DNA from: Cytospora piceicola
Taxonomy: Eukaryota; Ascomycota; Sordariomycetes; Diaporthales; Cytosporaceae
NCBI GenBank assembly: GCA_023375675.1
Contig: JALQBC010000005.1
Location: 124,001 to 188,000 of the forward strand
DNA length: 64,000 nucleotides
Direction: 5' to 3'
Shown: positions 47,568-58,952 of the stretch, in pieces
Numbering within the stretch: the first letter of the stretch is position 1
How the letters are laid out: each line of letters begins with the position of its first letter
Translations under genes and position numbers: made by a program
Notes under the pieces: generated by a model
What the model was told of the DNA's origin: nothing
The model's input: the letters and a program-made list of their open reading frames with translations, nothing else
Database searches by the model: none

Positions 47568-49254
47568 ATGGACGAACCATCCGAGCCTCCTCAAGATGGC
47601 GACTCCTCACTCCCTACCTCACTTGACCTACCAACCGTCATAACCATAGCCCCTAAAGGCGATGTCCTCCTCGAAGTAACCTTCGAGACCTCCAAATCAA
47701 CCCTCAGAGCAACCCGGAAGGCCCTCTCCAAACCACGCCCAGGCCAGCGCGACCCACCACCTCCCCAACCCGTACTGAAACCCCAGATCCACCTCGCCTA
47801 CCGCGTGGACCTGGACACCCTCAAGAAGCACTCCAAGTACTTCACGAACCTGCTCGGCGACACCCGGTTCCAGGAGGCCAGGGCCATCCAGGACCGCTTC
47901 AGGGACCTGTCCCTCCGCGGCGAGAAGCCGAGCGACCTGGACCCGGAGCACCTGCCGCGGGTCGAGATCACCGACGACGACGACGCCACCCGCTCCGCGG
48001 GCAGGGAGCATGTCTTCCGCGACATGCTGCGCGTCCTGCACGGCGGCGGCGTCGTCACGCGGCCCGTGACCATCCCGTACGTCGCGACGCTCGCCGTCAT
48101 GGCCGACCGCTTCGCCTGCGCCGCCGCCGTCTCGCGGTACCTGAGCACGGGGCTCAAGTTCAAGTGGCCCGCCACGCCGCTGCCGAAACCCAGTGGGGAG
48201 GTGGACGGGATGGCGAGCCTCAGTCTTGGGGCGGAGGAGGTGCTGCGCCAGAAGATCCTCGTCTCGTGGCTTCTTGACCAACCCGTGAGGTTCCAGGCGG
48301 CCACGAAGGAGTTGGTCCTGTTTGGTTCTCATAGGTGGTCTGCAGAGGGCGCCGAGGAGGAAGAGGAGATCCCTGAGAACTCCCCGGCTGATGCTGCTAC
48401 GGCGTCTCGTCAGGAGGCGTTGTGGTGGTATCTTCCTGATGAATTGGAGGGTAAGTGCCCTCCGCCCCCCTTCTCTCGTTTTTCTTTACCTGTTGTCCTT
48501 GTTATCTTTCCTCTCCTTGCCCCGTTTTCTACGTACTTGAGATCCATGTAGGCTGAAACCACCTAAAGAGGAGCTCCACTACCGGCGGACCCTCATCATG
48601 AGGACCATCGCCTCCATCCTCTCCCACTTCCTCCGCCTCTACAGCTCGCGCGGGCGGCAGTGCAAGCTTGGCTACGACTCCAGCTCGGCCTGCGACTCGT
48701 ACCAGCTCGGCGAGATGGTCAAGTTCCTCACCGGCAAGAACCTGCTCTTCCTCGTCAACTTCGCGCCGTCCGCGTCCGACGGCTGGGTCAGGGACTTCGC
48801 GGCCGTGGACGTGCACAGCATCATCGCCACGCTGAAGCAGGCCCCGGGCTACCAGATCGACAAGCACCACACGCACTGTGGCCTGCGGACCCGCATCTTG
48901 CCGATCCTCGAGTACGTGAGGACGATGCTGAGCTCGAACGCCGTGCCCTTGAGCATCCAGGGCTGGAAGAGGGACAGCAAGACTACGACGTGGCAGAGGC
49001 CCCCGGACGAGGACAGCGTGCCCAGGAGGAAGGAGTTCGACACCGGTAAGGCGAGTAGGGACAACGGTCGGGTCTTCCGTTTCACGCGGTCGGTGGCTAC
49101 GGACCAGCGCCTGAGGTACGAGGGCGCAATGGCGGCGGACAGCATTGCGAGGCAGTTCTTCCTCGCGGATGAGTGGGACTGGACGCCGGAGGAGGACTCT
49201 GGGCCTGGTGCTAGTCTGGGTAGGGAGTTTGCGACGACGAAATGGCTTAGATAA
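47568..49254 (+). CDS. Fungal BTB/POZ-type protein, unknown role
   Basis: Exons 47568-48450 and 48569-49254, 522 residues, ATG at 47568. The N-terminal half has the BTB-like layout of a large fungal family: an opening VITIAPKGDVLLEVTF, a second strand HLAYRVDLDTLKKHSKYFTN, then DMLRVLHGGGVVTRPVTIPY and VATLAVMADRFACAAAVSRY. The second half has the family signature SRGRQCKLGYDSSSACDSYQ followed by LGEMVKFLTGKNLLF. The intron uses donor G/GTAAGT and, in my model, an AAG acceptor at 48566-48568. The nearer TAG (48549-48551) would put a stop in frame unless a weak donor two codons downstream (AA/GTGCCC) is used. Molecular function is unknown. Confidence 0.82.
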
Positions 49255-49714
49255 GTGATTGTCGACTGCATTAGGCGCAAGGGTCAGGTTTGAGATAAAA
49301 TAGACCAGCGGATAGATCACGTTGCTAGATGAAGTTGAATAGACGATTGAATGTTTTGTTCAAACAAATTGCAACTGAGTTGCTTTCCTTATCTTTGCCT
49401 TCGTGGCCGACAGGTTCCAGGGACAGTAGACTGAGCAATTGTGTGTATACGAGACACAGGGATGACGCCTGTCCTGCGTATGTAGCCCGCCAATTTCATA
49501 ATCACCCCCCGTTTTTCGTATTTTCCGTTTGCCCAATGACACCCGAATAACTTGAATTTCGAAAGCAATGATGCTGCATATTTCTTTCACAAGGAGATCT
49601 GCCCTGGGTTTCCACTTGTTGACTACCTCAGCGTGCGACAAAAAATGGGTATCCAAAGTTCCTTTCAAAATCCTCGAAACCCCTTAAACCCTTCTGGCAC
49701 TGCATGTTGCTGGC
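49255..49714. other. Convergent 3' region, BTB gene to pyr4
   Basis: 460 bp between convergent genes. No feature recognised. Confidence 0.6.
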
Positions 49715-50899
49715 TTAGTTGTCCCTCAACCTGGCCTGGTAGGCCTTCCACGCCTTCACCCGATACCTCTCCGCCTCGCCCTGGGGGTCGCCCGCCTTGA
49801 TAATACCCCTACCCACAATCACGATGTCTGTTCCACACAGTCCGATGAGCTTCGCAGGCGTGTTGTACTGCTGGCCCATTCCATCGCCCTCAATTCCCCC
49901 GCCGTTCTCCTCCTCGCCCTCTGGCGGCAGCTTGCACCCGGGCGTCATGTGGATGAAGTTGTCCTCTGGTGATGAGTTCAGGTTCTCCTGTGCCACGTAA
50001 CCCATCACAAAGTCCTTGTGCTCCCTCGCCGCCTCGATACATGCGTTCGTGTAGTGAGCATCCATGAGGTTGCCCTTGCTGGACATCTGTGCCAGGAGGA
50101 GCAGGCCTCTCTCGAGTGGCGCCTCCTCGATGCCTGGGTACACGATATCGTCGACGTCAGATAGGCTCTTGGACATCCGTGGAGAATCGGCTGGCTCGAA
50201 TGACTGCGTCACCGTCGTGATGCTCACGATACTGCCCTTTCGTCCGTCGGCATCCCTCCGTGATGGAGGTGGTGCCATCATGTTCAGGTCTTTGGGTTCC
50301 GATGCTGTTGACGCTTTCCTGTCGTCCGTACCGTTCTTCTCGATGCTCTCTTCCTCGTCATCCATATCGTCGTCCTCGTACTCGAAATCGTCGTCCACGG
50401 GTGTTCCGACTGTAACGCTCGTTCGCACCTCGTAGTTGATCATCTCGCGCCACTTGGCTGCCGCCTCGGCCATTGCCCCTACCATGGGCTTGCCCGCCGA
50501 GATGTTGGCGTTGGTAATGTGTGCCCACTCGACGACCCGGGCGGTACCACCCACATATTGCGCCTGCACGGTGCTGCCGATGTCGCAGTATTTCCGGTCC
50601 TCGAAGATAAGGAATCCGTGTTTTCGAGCCAGGCCCGCCAGGTAGGCGCCGGTGCCAGTCTGCGGGTTGTAGTCCCAGCCTTGAATGAGGTCATAATGAG
50701 TTTTGAGGACGACGATCGAGGGGCCCACCTTGTCGGCGAGGTGGATAAGTTCTCGGGCGTTGTGTACGTCGGCTGATACGCAGAGGTTCGATTGCTTGAG
50801 TTCCATCAACCGGAGTAGGTAGGAGTTCAAGGGGTGCGTCGCCGTTGCGGCTCGTTCGCCGTACGTGCTTGTCAAGGTGGAAGGCTTTGGAGTTGCCAT
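49715..50899 (-). CDS. pyr4: Orotidine 5'-phosphate decarboxylase
   Basis: Single exon, 394 residues from the ATG at 50899 (a TTG two codons upstream is not used). It converts OMP to UMP, the last step of pyrimidine synthesis, in the cytosol. Active-site residues are all visible: D44 in [10 protein letters not shown]66 in [10 protein letters not shown], and D101/K103/D106 in [12 protein letters not shown]. An acidic and Ser-rich insert of about 85 residues (about 171-258) interrupts the barrel, as in Sordariomycete PYR4 proteins and unlike yeast Ura3. The C-terminal part has [35 protein letters not shown] and [15 protein letters not shown]. Confidence 0.97.
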   Translation of the reverse strand: MATPKPSTLTSTYGERAATATHPLNSYLLRLMELKQSNLCVSADVHNARELIHLADKVGPSIVVLKTHYDLIQGWDYNPQTGTGAYLAGLARKHGFLIFEDRKYCDIGSTVQAQYVGGTARVVEWAHITNANISAGKPMVGAMAEAAAKWREMINYEVRTSVTVGTPVDDDFEYEDDDMDDEEESIEKNGTDDRKASTASEPKDLNMMAPPPSRRDADGRKGSIVSITTVTQSFEPADSPRMSKSLSDVDDIVYPGIEEAPLERGLLLLAQMSSKGNLMDAHYTNACIEAAREHKDFVMGYVAQENLNSSPEDNFIHMTPGCKLPPEGEEENGGGIEGDGMGQQYNTPAKLIGLCGTDIVIVGRGIIKAGDPQGEAERYRVKAWKAYQARLRDN

Positions 50900-51359
50900 G
50901 ATCAAGTCTGGGGGGTGTTCGAGATTCGTATTAGGTCTGCGTTCGGTATGCGCCTGGGTGCGGTAGGTCTTAGAAACGGCGCTCCAAGAAAGCCGAAGAG
51001 GTTATGGTAGGCAACGGAAACTCACCCAAACAGATGATGCCCAGAGGCTCTGACACTATCGTAATCTCGTACGCCTAGGTTGACAGACAAGGCTGCAAGG
51101 CAAAAAGGTTGCGCGAAAGGGCAGGCAGAGACGATGACTCGGTGATGCAATGGACTAGTGTCTGGGACTGACGGGTGTGCTTCGAGGAACACAGCAAAGA
51201 CTGAGTCGTTCGTTGGGCCGCCGAAAGATATTGTTTCTCGAGCGACTTTGGGGGCGGGTTGGTTGGAATCTATAGCCAAGAGCTATAATCAAATCTTGGT
51301 CGAGCGCAAAGCAAAGCTCGTCAGGGTCCAAGATAAGTCCCGGAATAGTGGGGGTGGGC

Positions 51360-51360
<1 letters not shown>

Positions 51361-51386
<26 letters not shown>
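51361..51386. repeat. (TG)13 microsatellite
   Basis: Thirteen TG units about 460 bp upstream of the pyr4 start. Confidence 0.95.
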
Positions 51387-51391
<5 letters not shown>

Positions 51392-52815
51392 ATGGGTGGG
51401 GATGGTAGTGACTTTTTTCCTTTACCCAGCACTTCGACTTCAGCTTTCCGAGGTTTGAGCTGTTGGAACTAGAGCAGACAGAGAATGGGTAGCACTGCCG
51501 CTATTTATCGGGAGGTGGTGTGTGGTGGCAAGGGATCAATTGCGACGAGCGGATTGGCGATGCCCAAGTAGGTAGTTCTGCCGTGTGTATCGGGGAACAA
51601 ACTCGGGTTGACAGCCGTGGAATTGAGTCGTCTGATATGGCAATTGAGAAGTGAGAGAGTCGCGCGCGCAATGGGTGGGGGGATTTTTGGTTTTTTTTTT
51701 CTCTCTTTCTGAGAGAAGAGAAATGCAGGCGACAGAATTCCAGATCTGAAGCAAACGCCGCTGCGACGGGATGTGAAAGTGTGATGTGATAGGGTGAAGA
51801 CCGGGGAATGCAGTTCCGGAGTCGTATTGGCCCAAATGTCAACGGCGTATTCTTCCCGTCCTTGAGGTCTTCCTCTTTCCTTTCTTTTTGTTTCTTAACG
51901 CTGATGTAACTTGAATAGACAAGAACAAGAAACAATGTTTGCTGGTGAGAGCAGAGCTGCGTGTGTGTGATCGAATCGGGGTGGATGAGGTACAGGTAGG
52001 TAGGATAGATATGTGAAGCAGAGGTACGGATCCGTATAGCAATATCAAGGGTACAGGTGATGTATTCCGAGTGACGTCGATGCCTTGCTAATATGGCTGT
52101 TGTGTCACAGTCGCAGGGGGGGGATTTGAATTGGGGCGAAGACGGGGAGGAGGACAGAGCGTTATAATCAGAGAGGGAGGGGAAGGGAGAGGATAGGAGA
52201 AGAGAAAGTAACAAGCCAAAAAAAAAAAAGATCAGATTGGAAATCGGGGCGACTCGGGTAACAAGGACAGACAGAAGAATTTATGAGAATTGTGTGTTTT
52301 GACCAAGGTCAACCTGGGAACTTGGGAAGTCAAGCTGGTGGTTTTCGCAGGGTAATTACTTGTAGATGGCGGGGCACAGCAAGTGCCGACGATATGTTGG
52401 TATTGACGGTCCAGACTCCACGAATTGCCTGCAGATGTCTCTTGACTGTCTCTCATCCTAAGGCTACCTTACCTTGCCTAAGTACCTAGCAGCCTAGCTG
52501 CCTAGGTAGGTACTTTAGTGCCTAGGTATCCTGAGGAACCCTAGCAAGGTTGGCCTCTAGCAGTTGCCAGGGTCAGTGCCAGGCTCCAGGGTACCAGCTC
52601 CGAGAGACGCAAACACCCCCTGCTCGGACCTGCCTTGCCCTGCCCTACCCTGTGCCCTGTCCTGGCTTGGCCTGCCGTTCCCCTGGGACCACTGGGGACC
52701 ACTATTTGCAGCAACCTCGCCCAGCAAGGACCTGTGACGATCCCACCTGTCCCTGTGCTTCGTGGCGCCAGCAAGGGGGAGGAGAGCTGGGGAAGCTTGT
52801 GAGTTTCAATTGATT

Positions 52816-52834
52816 GAGAGAGAGAGAGAGAGAG
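52816..52834. repeat. (GA)n microsatellite
   Basis: About nine GA units in intergenic DNA. Confidence 0.9.
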
Positions 52835-53222
52835 AAAAGGCAACTCCAAGCAGACTGGCAGATGACAACAACGACCATCACCTAACCCAAAGTTACTATG
52901 TATCCAGATACATACACCAAGTAGAAAGGAGCTGTATGTCCGGGACGGATAACTCTCCCAGCCACAATCTTCACTTGAACCCCTACTAAATCTTCCGGTC
53001 AACTGGCTTATCCCTACTACATACCTAGGTACATTCCACCCATACCGCCTGTACAGATGTCTAATTTACCTGCAACTCCCACCTCAGATTGGCGTTTTAC
53101 TAAAGACGACGTGGCGCAAAAGCGCAAGGCTGGCTTGAGTGAGAGCCGTTGGCCTGCTCCGTTACAACCTGCCTCAGATCCATATGAATTAACCAACATG
53201 CAGCAGAGACATCAGGCAGGGT

Positions 53223-53251
<29 letters not shown>
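53223..53251. repeat. (CA)14 microsatellite
   Basis: About fourteen CA units in intergenic DNA. CA remains intact here, in contrast to the CpA-poor block after 58.6 kb. Confidence 0.95.
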
Positions 53252-53255
<4 letters not shown>

Positions 53256-54927
53256 AGACAAAGGGGGGAAGCCACTGACGAAAACCTTATTATCTCTATC
53301 ATTTCCATTTGCGAACGGTTACTTGCGTCTCGTCGGCCTGCTTTTCATTTTCGGTTGTACAGGCTTCATCGTGAATGGGCCTTGGTAGCCTTCAAGTCAG
53401 GTCATTCATCACCCAACTTCTCCTCCCCTCCACCTTCAGAGAGTTCGAGCGCGTGGCCGAGTCAAGGACCTCACCTGACCCGGGCCGGCCGTAGTGGTGG
53501 ACGAGAATAGTAGCCCGTTCATGGAGATTGCCGGACGACTTAATACGGGTCTGACCCTGCTCACCGTTGTGTCGGAGCTTCCGGCCCATGGAGAGATTGG
53601 ACAGTCCCTCGCCGAGGTTTCATTATATCCTGTTGCCATTAATATCAACTATACCGACCCTTAAAGCCTGCAATCATATTTACTGGTCAAGATTCCAGGC
53701 CAGCAGGAAAGAGAGGCAGTCGAATCGTGTGAGGGCTCGGAAATCATTTCAGACGAGTTCCCACGAGGCTGGATCAGACACCGAGTGGCAAGCATAGGTG
53801 AGGCTGCGGAAGCGAAAAACACAAAATTGATTCGACAAAATCTCGCCGTGGCGTACTGATGTATTGAGAAGGATAAAAATGCCAGCTCAGTCAGTGGCAT
53901 ATTCGGCTCATTACATGCGGCCGAACTGTATACAATGTATATACAAATCACCAAGACTCAGCTGCTCCTCCTCCTCAAGTCATGTGACGGTTGAGAGCTG
54001 TACCACATTGAAAGGTTATTTTCGAAGGCCAAATCTCCGGCCCAGCTATGCGGGTATGTTTGACGATGTCCTCCCGGTGTCCTACAATAGTGGAACTGTA
54101 CGTCCGTGCAATATAATACAGTACTCCGTACCATGAATCTAGAAATGCCTACCTAGGTAGGTAGTCCTAGGGAGAATACCAGCTACAATTCAACTTGGAA
54201 GATGACATTTACGTCCAACGGAAAACTTGCAGACATTCGTCTTGGAAGATCATTTGAGGAGGGAGTCGAAGGGAATTACTACCGTTATAACCCATAGGGT
54301 GTTTCTCCAACAGGTCGAAAAAAAAAACCAAAGACCCTGGGAACCACAGGCTCTAGCATATCAGCACCAAAGTTGGCTGTTATGAGGTTAGTAGGTACCA
54401 CACACAAGACCTCCTCCCCCGCAAGTGCGTATCGGTTGAAGGCAGTCTTATCACTCACTACAAGCTTATCAATCCCCAAGCAAAATGATGCTTGGCACCT
54501 TTCGAGTTGCACGGCAACTTTCTTCTCCAACTACCAGGACAATCATCTTGAAATCATTTCTGCCTCATCACCATCGCATTTGCACTGCATACCTACCTCG
54601 TCTGTAATTATCCTTGTCACTGGCTTATGTTGAACAACCAATCAGCATTGAACTTGGAACTCTAACGAAAAGTGACGAGTTATTTCAAGTTGCTAGAGCC
54701 AACCATCCTACCTCGGCTTCACGACACGTATAATTTAGCTCTCACGCGCATCTCCAACGACGTTGTGCCACCAAGTTCATCCAGACCGGCTTACTCGGAA
54801 TAGAAGGAAAGGTTCAATACCAACCCTAAAAGGCATCGGCAGACCAACATAGACTGCAAGAAGCGGTCTCTCTTGTGTTTGTCACACCGGACCATAATTC
54901 GAGATACATAAAACCAAAACCATCAAC

Positions 54928-56060
54928 ATGTCTGGAGCTAGGACACGACGACAGGCTGCGCTGGCTGCCGCTGCCGAGGAGACTCCTGTCAAAGTAACTG
55001 CCGAATCACAACCAGAAGAGCAGGTCGTTATGAATGGCAATGGCAACGGTACCGCCCATGCTGAGGACACATCCGAAGCTCCTCGATCCAAGGAAAACAT
55101 CTTCCTCTTTGTGCCAAACCTCATCGGTACGTACGATCCCTTCCACTGAAGCCCGAGTTATGGCCCTTTACAAATGATTTCGGAGTGACACGTCAAGACC
55201 ATTTATCGATATAAGCAAAACGCTGACTATTTTCCCCCTCAAGGCTACGTCCGCATCGTCCTGGCTATCTCATCCCTCTACTACATGCCGTTGCACCCTC
55301 GAACCTGTTCGATCCTCTACAGTATATCCTGCCTTCTAGACGCCCTCGATGGATATGCTGCTCGCTACTACGAGCAAAGCACCCGCTTCGGTGCGGTCCT
55401 GGACATGGTCACAGACCGATGCACCACTGCGTGCTTGCTGGTCTTCCTCTCGTCCGCGTTCCCCCGTTGGGCCATCGTCTTCCAGAGCCTGATCTCTCTG
55501 GATTTCGCTAGTCACTACATGCACATGTATACCACGCTCGCAATGGGTGGCTCAAACCAGAGCCACAAGAGTGTGGACAAGAGCAGGAGCTGGTTGCTGA
55601 ACCTTTACTACACGAACAAGGTACGTTCTCATCCTGAAAATCTTGTGTGAGCTTTCCACTGACATTGTATTCGTAGGCGGTCCTGTTCATCGCCTGTTGC
55701 CTCAACGAGACGTTCTTCATCGCCCTGTACCTGCTCTCGTTCTCCTCGCCCACTCTTTCACCTGCGCTCCTGTCGACCCCTGTCGCCAACAACATTCAGG
55801 CGGGTGCCGAGGTGAACAGCTCCATGCTACGTCAAGTCTTCCCCAGCCCATACAGCGCGGCGGCCCTCGAGCTTGCCCGCGCCAACAAGATGGACAGCAC
55901 GGTGCCCTGGATCATCGCCGGCGTCAGCCTCCCGGTTATGGCTTACAAGCAATTCATGAACATTATCCAGCTCGTCAAGGCGAGCAAGTGGCTCGCCGAG
56001 GGAGACGTCGCCTTGCGGACGGAGCAGGGCCTCCCTAGGAAGAAGGGAAAGACCGCTTGA
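54928..56060 (+). CDS. pis1: Phosphatidylinositol synthase (CDP-DAG-inositol 3-phosphatidyltransferase)
   Basis: Three exons: 54928-55126, 55244-55620, 55677-56060; 319 residues. It joins CDP-diacylglycerol and inositol to make phosphatidylinositol in the ER membrane. The signature DG-x2-AR-x8-G-x3-D-x3-D is intact: DALDGYAARYYEQSTRFGAV then LDMVTDR. Exon 1 encodes a polar ~60-residue N-terminus and the FLFVPNLIG that opens the first membrane segment; YVRIVLAISSLYYMPLHP continues it in exon 2. Further spans include TACLLVFLSSAFPRWAIVFQ and AVLFIACCLNETFFIALYLL, and PWIIAGVSLPVMAYKQFMNI near the C-terminus. Intron 1 has a GCTGAC branch but an AAG acceptor; intron 2 is 56 bp. The tail PRKKGKTA is a basic, ER-retrieval-like end. 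Confidence 0.96.
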
Positions 56061-57300
56061 ATCGGATCGCTTGCGCGCTGCTCAACCGCGCAAGATAAGT
56101 TCTCTTTCGGAGCTGAGTGTGCGACATGAAGCAACTTCCGCGACGACCTTCCTGTGACCGATTCAAGGGCGGGTCAAAGATGTATGTTAAGGCTCTAGTG
56201 GAGCGGAGGCGGAACGGGCAGCCGAAGTAAGCCCACCGCCGGGGTGGTACTATATTTTCTTGGCGGTTTGGGTGATTAGAGGTCAATGCGCGGCATAGTC
56301 AGAGCCCCATATAGTGCTCCGGTCCTGAACGGACTATTCGGCGCTTCTGGAGGAAGGTTTGAAAGCCTGTGCCAGGCTGGTTTTTGCCAGCACAGCAACC
56401 GGAGTTAGGCGGGGAACGGGTTGCATATAGAACAGAAATCTCCCGTGTTCGTTCGTCTCGGACGGAGCGGGTTGCATCACAGTTTAGCAGACAGGCCGAA
56501 AAGCGTGTCGACAAGTTGCTTGATCAGCTTGGCGCACAGATTATTCAACGACTGTTACAATCAAAATTCAAGCATGGGTGCCCATCAAATGTGGTAATGG
56601 GAACACCATGAAGCAAAAGGACCCATAGCTTAGGACGCCCATTTTCTGTGATGTTGGACCAGTCTCGATGTCGGAAAATAGCTGGATGTCGGACAGAAAC
56701 AAGACGTGAAGGTGATGTTCGAGTTTCTCGAGGGGACAGCCTGCTAATTGGCCGTGTCTTTGACCAGAGTCGGACCTGCCCATAGTCCAATAGGTGTATA
56801 AAGGTCCTTGCGCGGCACCCTTACTATTGTTCTCCATATCCTCTTGATATTGTGGCTACCGTGCAACACAATTATATGTCCTCGAGTGCGGCAAACACCA
56901 AGGACAGCCGGCTTCAACAAAGTATACAGGGCAGCCAACTGTCAATGAGATATTACCACAGGCTACTGCCGGAAGGCGAGATAATGGGGTGAAGAAAGGA
57001 GCAGAAAGGCTGGAACACCGCACCGCCCGAGAAGGGGGCAAGGGGGCATAGAGGTGTGCCGTCACAGAGCAGCTGCTCGAGACTTTTCGCAAAGACGAGG
57101 CTTTCGACCTGAGCGTGCTGAACCGCCTTCGAAGAGTCAAAGGAGTGGTCTATATATGAGTGCGAGGCGCTGCTCAGAGAGATATCGTTATGTTGGTCGA
57201 TCACAGCCATACATTCTTTTTGCAAACTCGGAGAGCACACATCATCTCTTATATACACGTTCATTAAGTAAATCATTCTCACGTATACACTCATTCGAAA
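56061..57300. other. Intergenic, pis1 to secreted-protein gene
   Basis: About 1.2 kb. No gene supported. The 3' end is the promoter of the secreted-protein gene. Confidence 0.55.
57151..57158 (+). promoter_or_regulatory. TATA-like element of the secreted-protein gene
   Basis: TATATATG about 150 bp before the ATG at 57301. A second candidate, CTTATATACA, lies near 57246-57255. Confidence 0.35.
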
Positions 57301-57986
57301 ATGATTGACCAACTCCCCCTACTTACCTCCACCGTCCTCACCCTCCTCCTCCTCGGCAATTCCCTCGCTGCCCCCGGGGCCGAGCTCCCCAGCCACGAAG
57401 ACGCCGCCATCATCTCCCGAGCGGACGGGTCAGTCGACGGCACTCTCACGTGCGGCACCTTCGCCACGGGCTCGAAGCACCAGGCCCCCGGGCTCGTGTC
57501 GGACCTGAGGGCTGGCGGCAAGATCGCCGACAAGACGTGGGATGTCAAGGCGGGCGCGTGCAACAGGGTCCACTGCTGGGATACCACGGGGATCTACATC
57601 TGTAATGTTTGTCACATCCCGAGCCTCTCCGTTCCCACCTTCCCACTTTGTGCCGCTGGTATAAGTTATATTTGAGCTGACAGGGCAATGTGTGCTTGAT
57701 ATAGGACGCCAGCCGAGATGTCGCCATCCGCGGGACTGACGTTGGAGACGCCGCCCAGCACATCTATAACAACTGCTGCCGTACCGATTACACCAACAAC
57801 AAGTTCAATGCGGGCATTTCGGGGCAGAAGTTCGTCAGGAACGGCACCGTGGACTTCAACGTCGTGCTCGGATACGGCGACTGCCAGGACTCTCCTGCTA
57901 TCAGGCCGTATAATCAGGGTGGCCAGGGTGTCAACGGGGAGTGCATTGGTGGTGATATCAACCCTTACTGGGATGGCAACTTGTAA
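57301..57986 (+). CDS. Small secreted Cys-rich protein, effector-like
   Basis: Exons 57301-57606 and 57705-57986, 98-bp intron (GTTTGT donor, ATAG acceptor, phase 0); 195 residues. Residues 1-24 form a clear signal peptide (LLTSTVLTLLLLGNSLAAPG region). The mature part has eight cysteines at 51, 87, 92, 101, 126, 127, 162 and 182, enough for four disulfides, with core text NRVHCWDTTGIYICN, QHIYNNCCRTDYTNN and VVLGYGDCQD. No enzyme motif is visible. I recall similar spacing in unassigned secreted proteins of plant- or insect-associated Sordariomycetes but cannot name the family. It is the last gene before the AT-rich block, a setting where effector genes are often found in fungi. Confidence 0.85.
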
Positions 57987-58640
57987 TGGTGACCAAGATG
58001 ACCGCAGGTGATATACTTGACCCTATTCGATTTTCTTTCGGACTGATTGATTCATCGCGGTGGCATGGGTTTGTATACCTACCTAATAAGTAGGTGGACA
58101 GGGAACCTGTTTCGCTTCGTCATCTCATTATTCAATACTTTGACCTGTTCCTCATATATCGCGCGGTTGATGGCGACGGCGCATTGCGAAATGTAAGTAC
58201 AAAGTAGATGGGTGTGATGGGAGGTGAACGAGCGAGAACCATGATATGTACATCATCGCTCAATTGGAGAGAATGAAAAAAGACGTATTTGTCATCGCCG
58301 TTCATATTTTGGAAGTAGTATATCATTGTTGGTAGTCTTCAAAATTGTCCTTCACAGGACTCTGTGTAGGATTGAAATGTAGGGGCCAAAGGACACTGAG
58401 TGTTCCACGCAGTCAATGTCGTCTTAGGCACACCGTCCCCTAAACATGACAATCTAAGTATGACCGAAACGCCTTAATCAACCACCATTGGAAATGCCTC
58501 CCATGGAAGTCGTTATAGCATCCACCGGATTCCACCGTGGCTCTGAAGTACATCAGTATCTTGGTGGATACCCACCGCCCTAACCCCTTGTTAACCGAGA
58601 GCGATTTTTTCCTATTTTCGGCAGGTCTTAACTCCTGAGA
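57987..58640. other. Transition zone to the AT-rich block
   Basis: No gene seen. The composition stays mixed until about 58640, after which CpA/TpG drop sharply. Confidence 0.6.
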
Positions 58641-58643
58641 CAC

Positions 58644-58830
58644 TGTTTTAGGGGTGTATTTTCGAGTTTAACACTTGTTTTTAGAGTATATCTCGAGTCT
58701 AAAGCTTATTTCTAAAATGTATTTTCGAGTGTAATATAGTTTCTAAAGTGTATTTTCGAGTGTGATATATATATCGTAAGTTTAGATATTATTTTTAAAG
58801 TATATCCTCGAGTTTTTATCGTTTAGCTTT
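58644..58830. repeat. Degenerate tandem repeat, unit about 36-40 bp
   Basis: About five imperfect copies built on TTTCTAAAGTGTATTTTCGA followed by GTGTAATATA. Copies differ mostly by C/T and G/A changes. Confidence 0.7.
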
Positions 58831-58952
58831 TACGACGACTTTAAGTTTTAGCTTTCGAGTTTTAATCGTTTAGCTTCTATTACGCTTAAGTAGAATAAAC
58901 TACTAATTATTTAACCGTAGCCGTATAGGTAGTATTCTTAGTATATCTTATA

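Larger units (their letters stand above)
50900..54927. other. Four-kilobase region without a supported gene, several microsatellites
   Basis: Upstream of pyr4 (-) and pis1 (+). The pyr4-proximal 1.3 kb is pyrimidine-rich on the minus strand and could be leader; a 237-codon open frame there (51501-52214) is low-complexity. Microsatellites are listed separately. TACCTAGGTA occurs at 53022-53031 and 54150-54159, with near matches around 52500. No RNA gene was recognised. Confidence 0.45.

Noticed and set aside
51501..52214. A 237-codon minus-strand ORF upstream of pyr4
   Set aside because: Low-complexity, Ser/Pro/Leu-rich translation of a pyrimidine-rich stretch; no domain, more likely promoter or leader.
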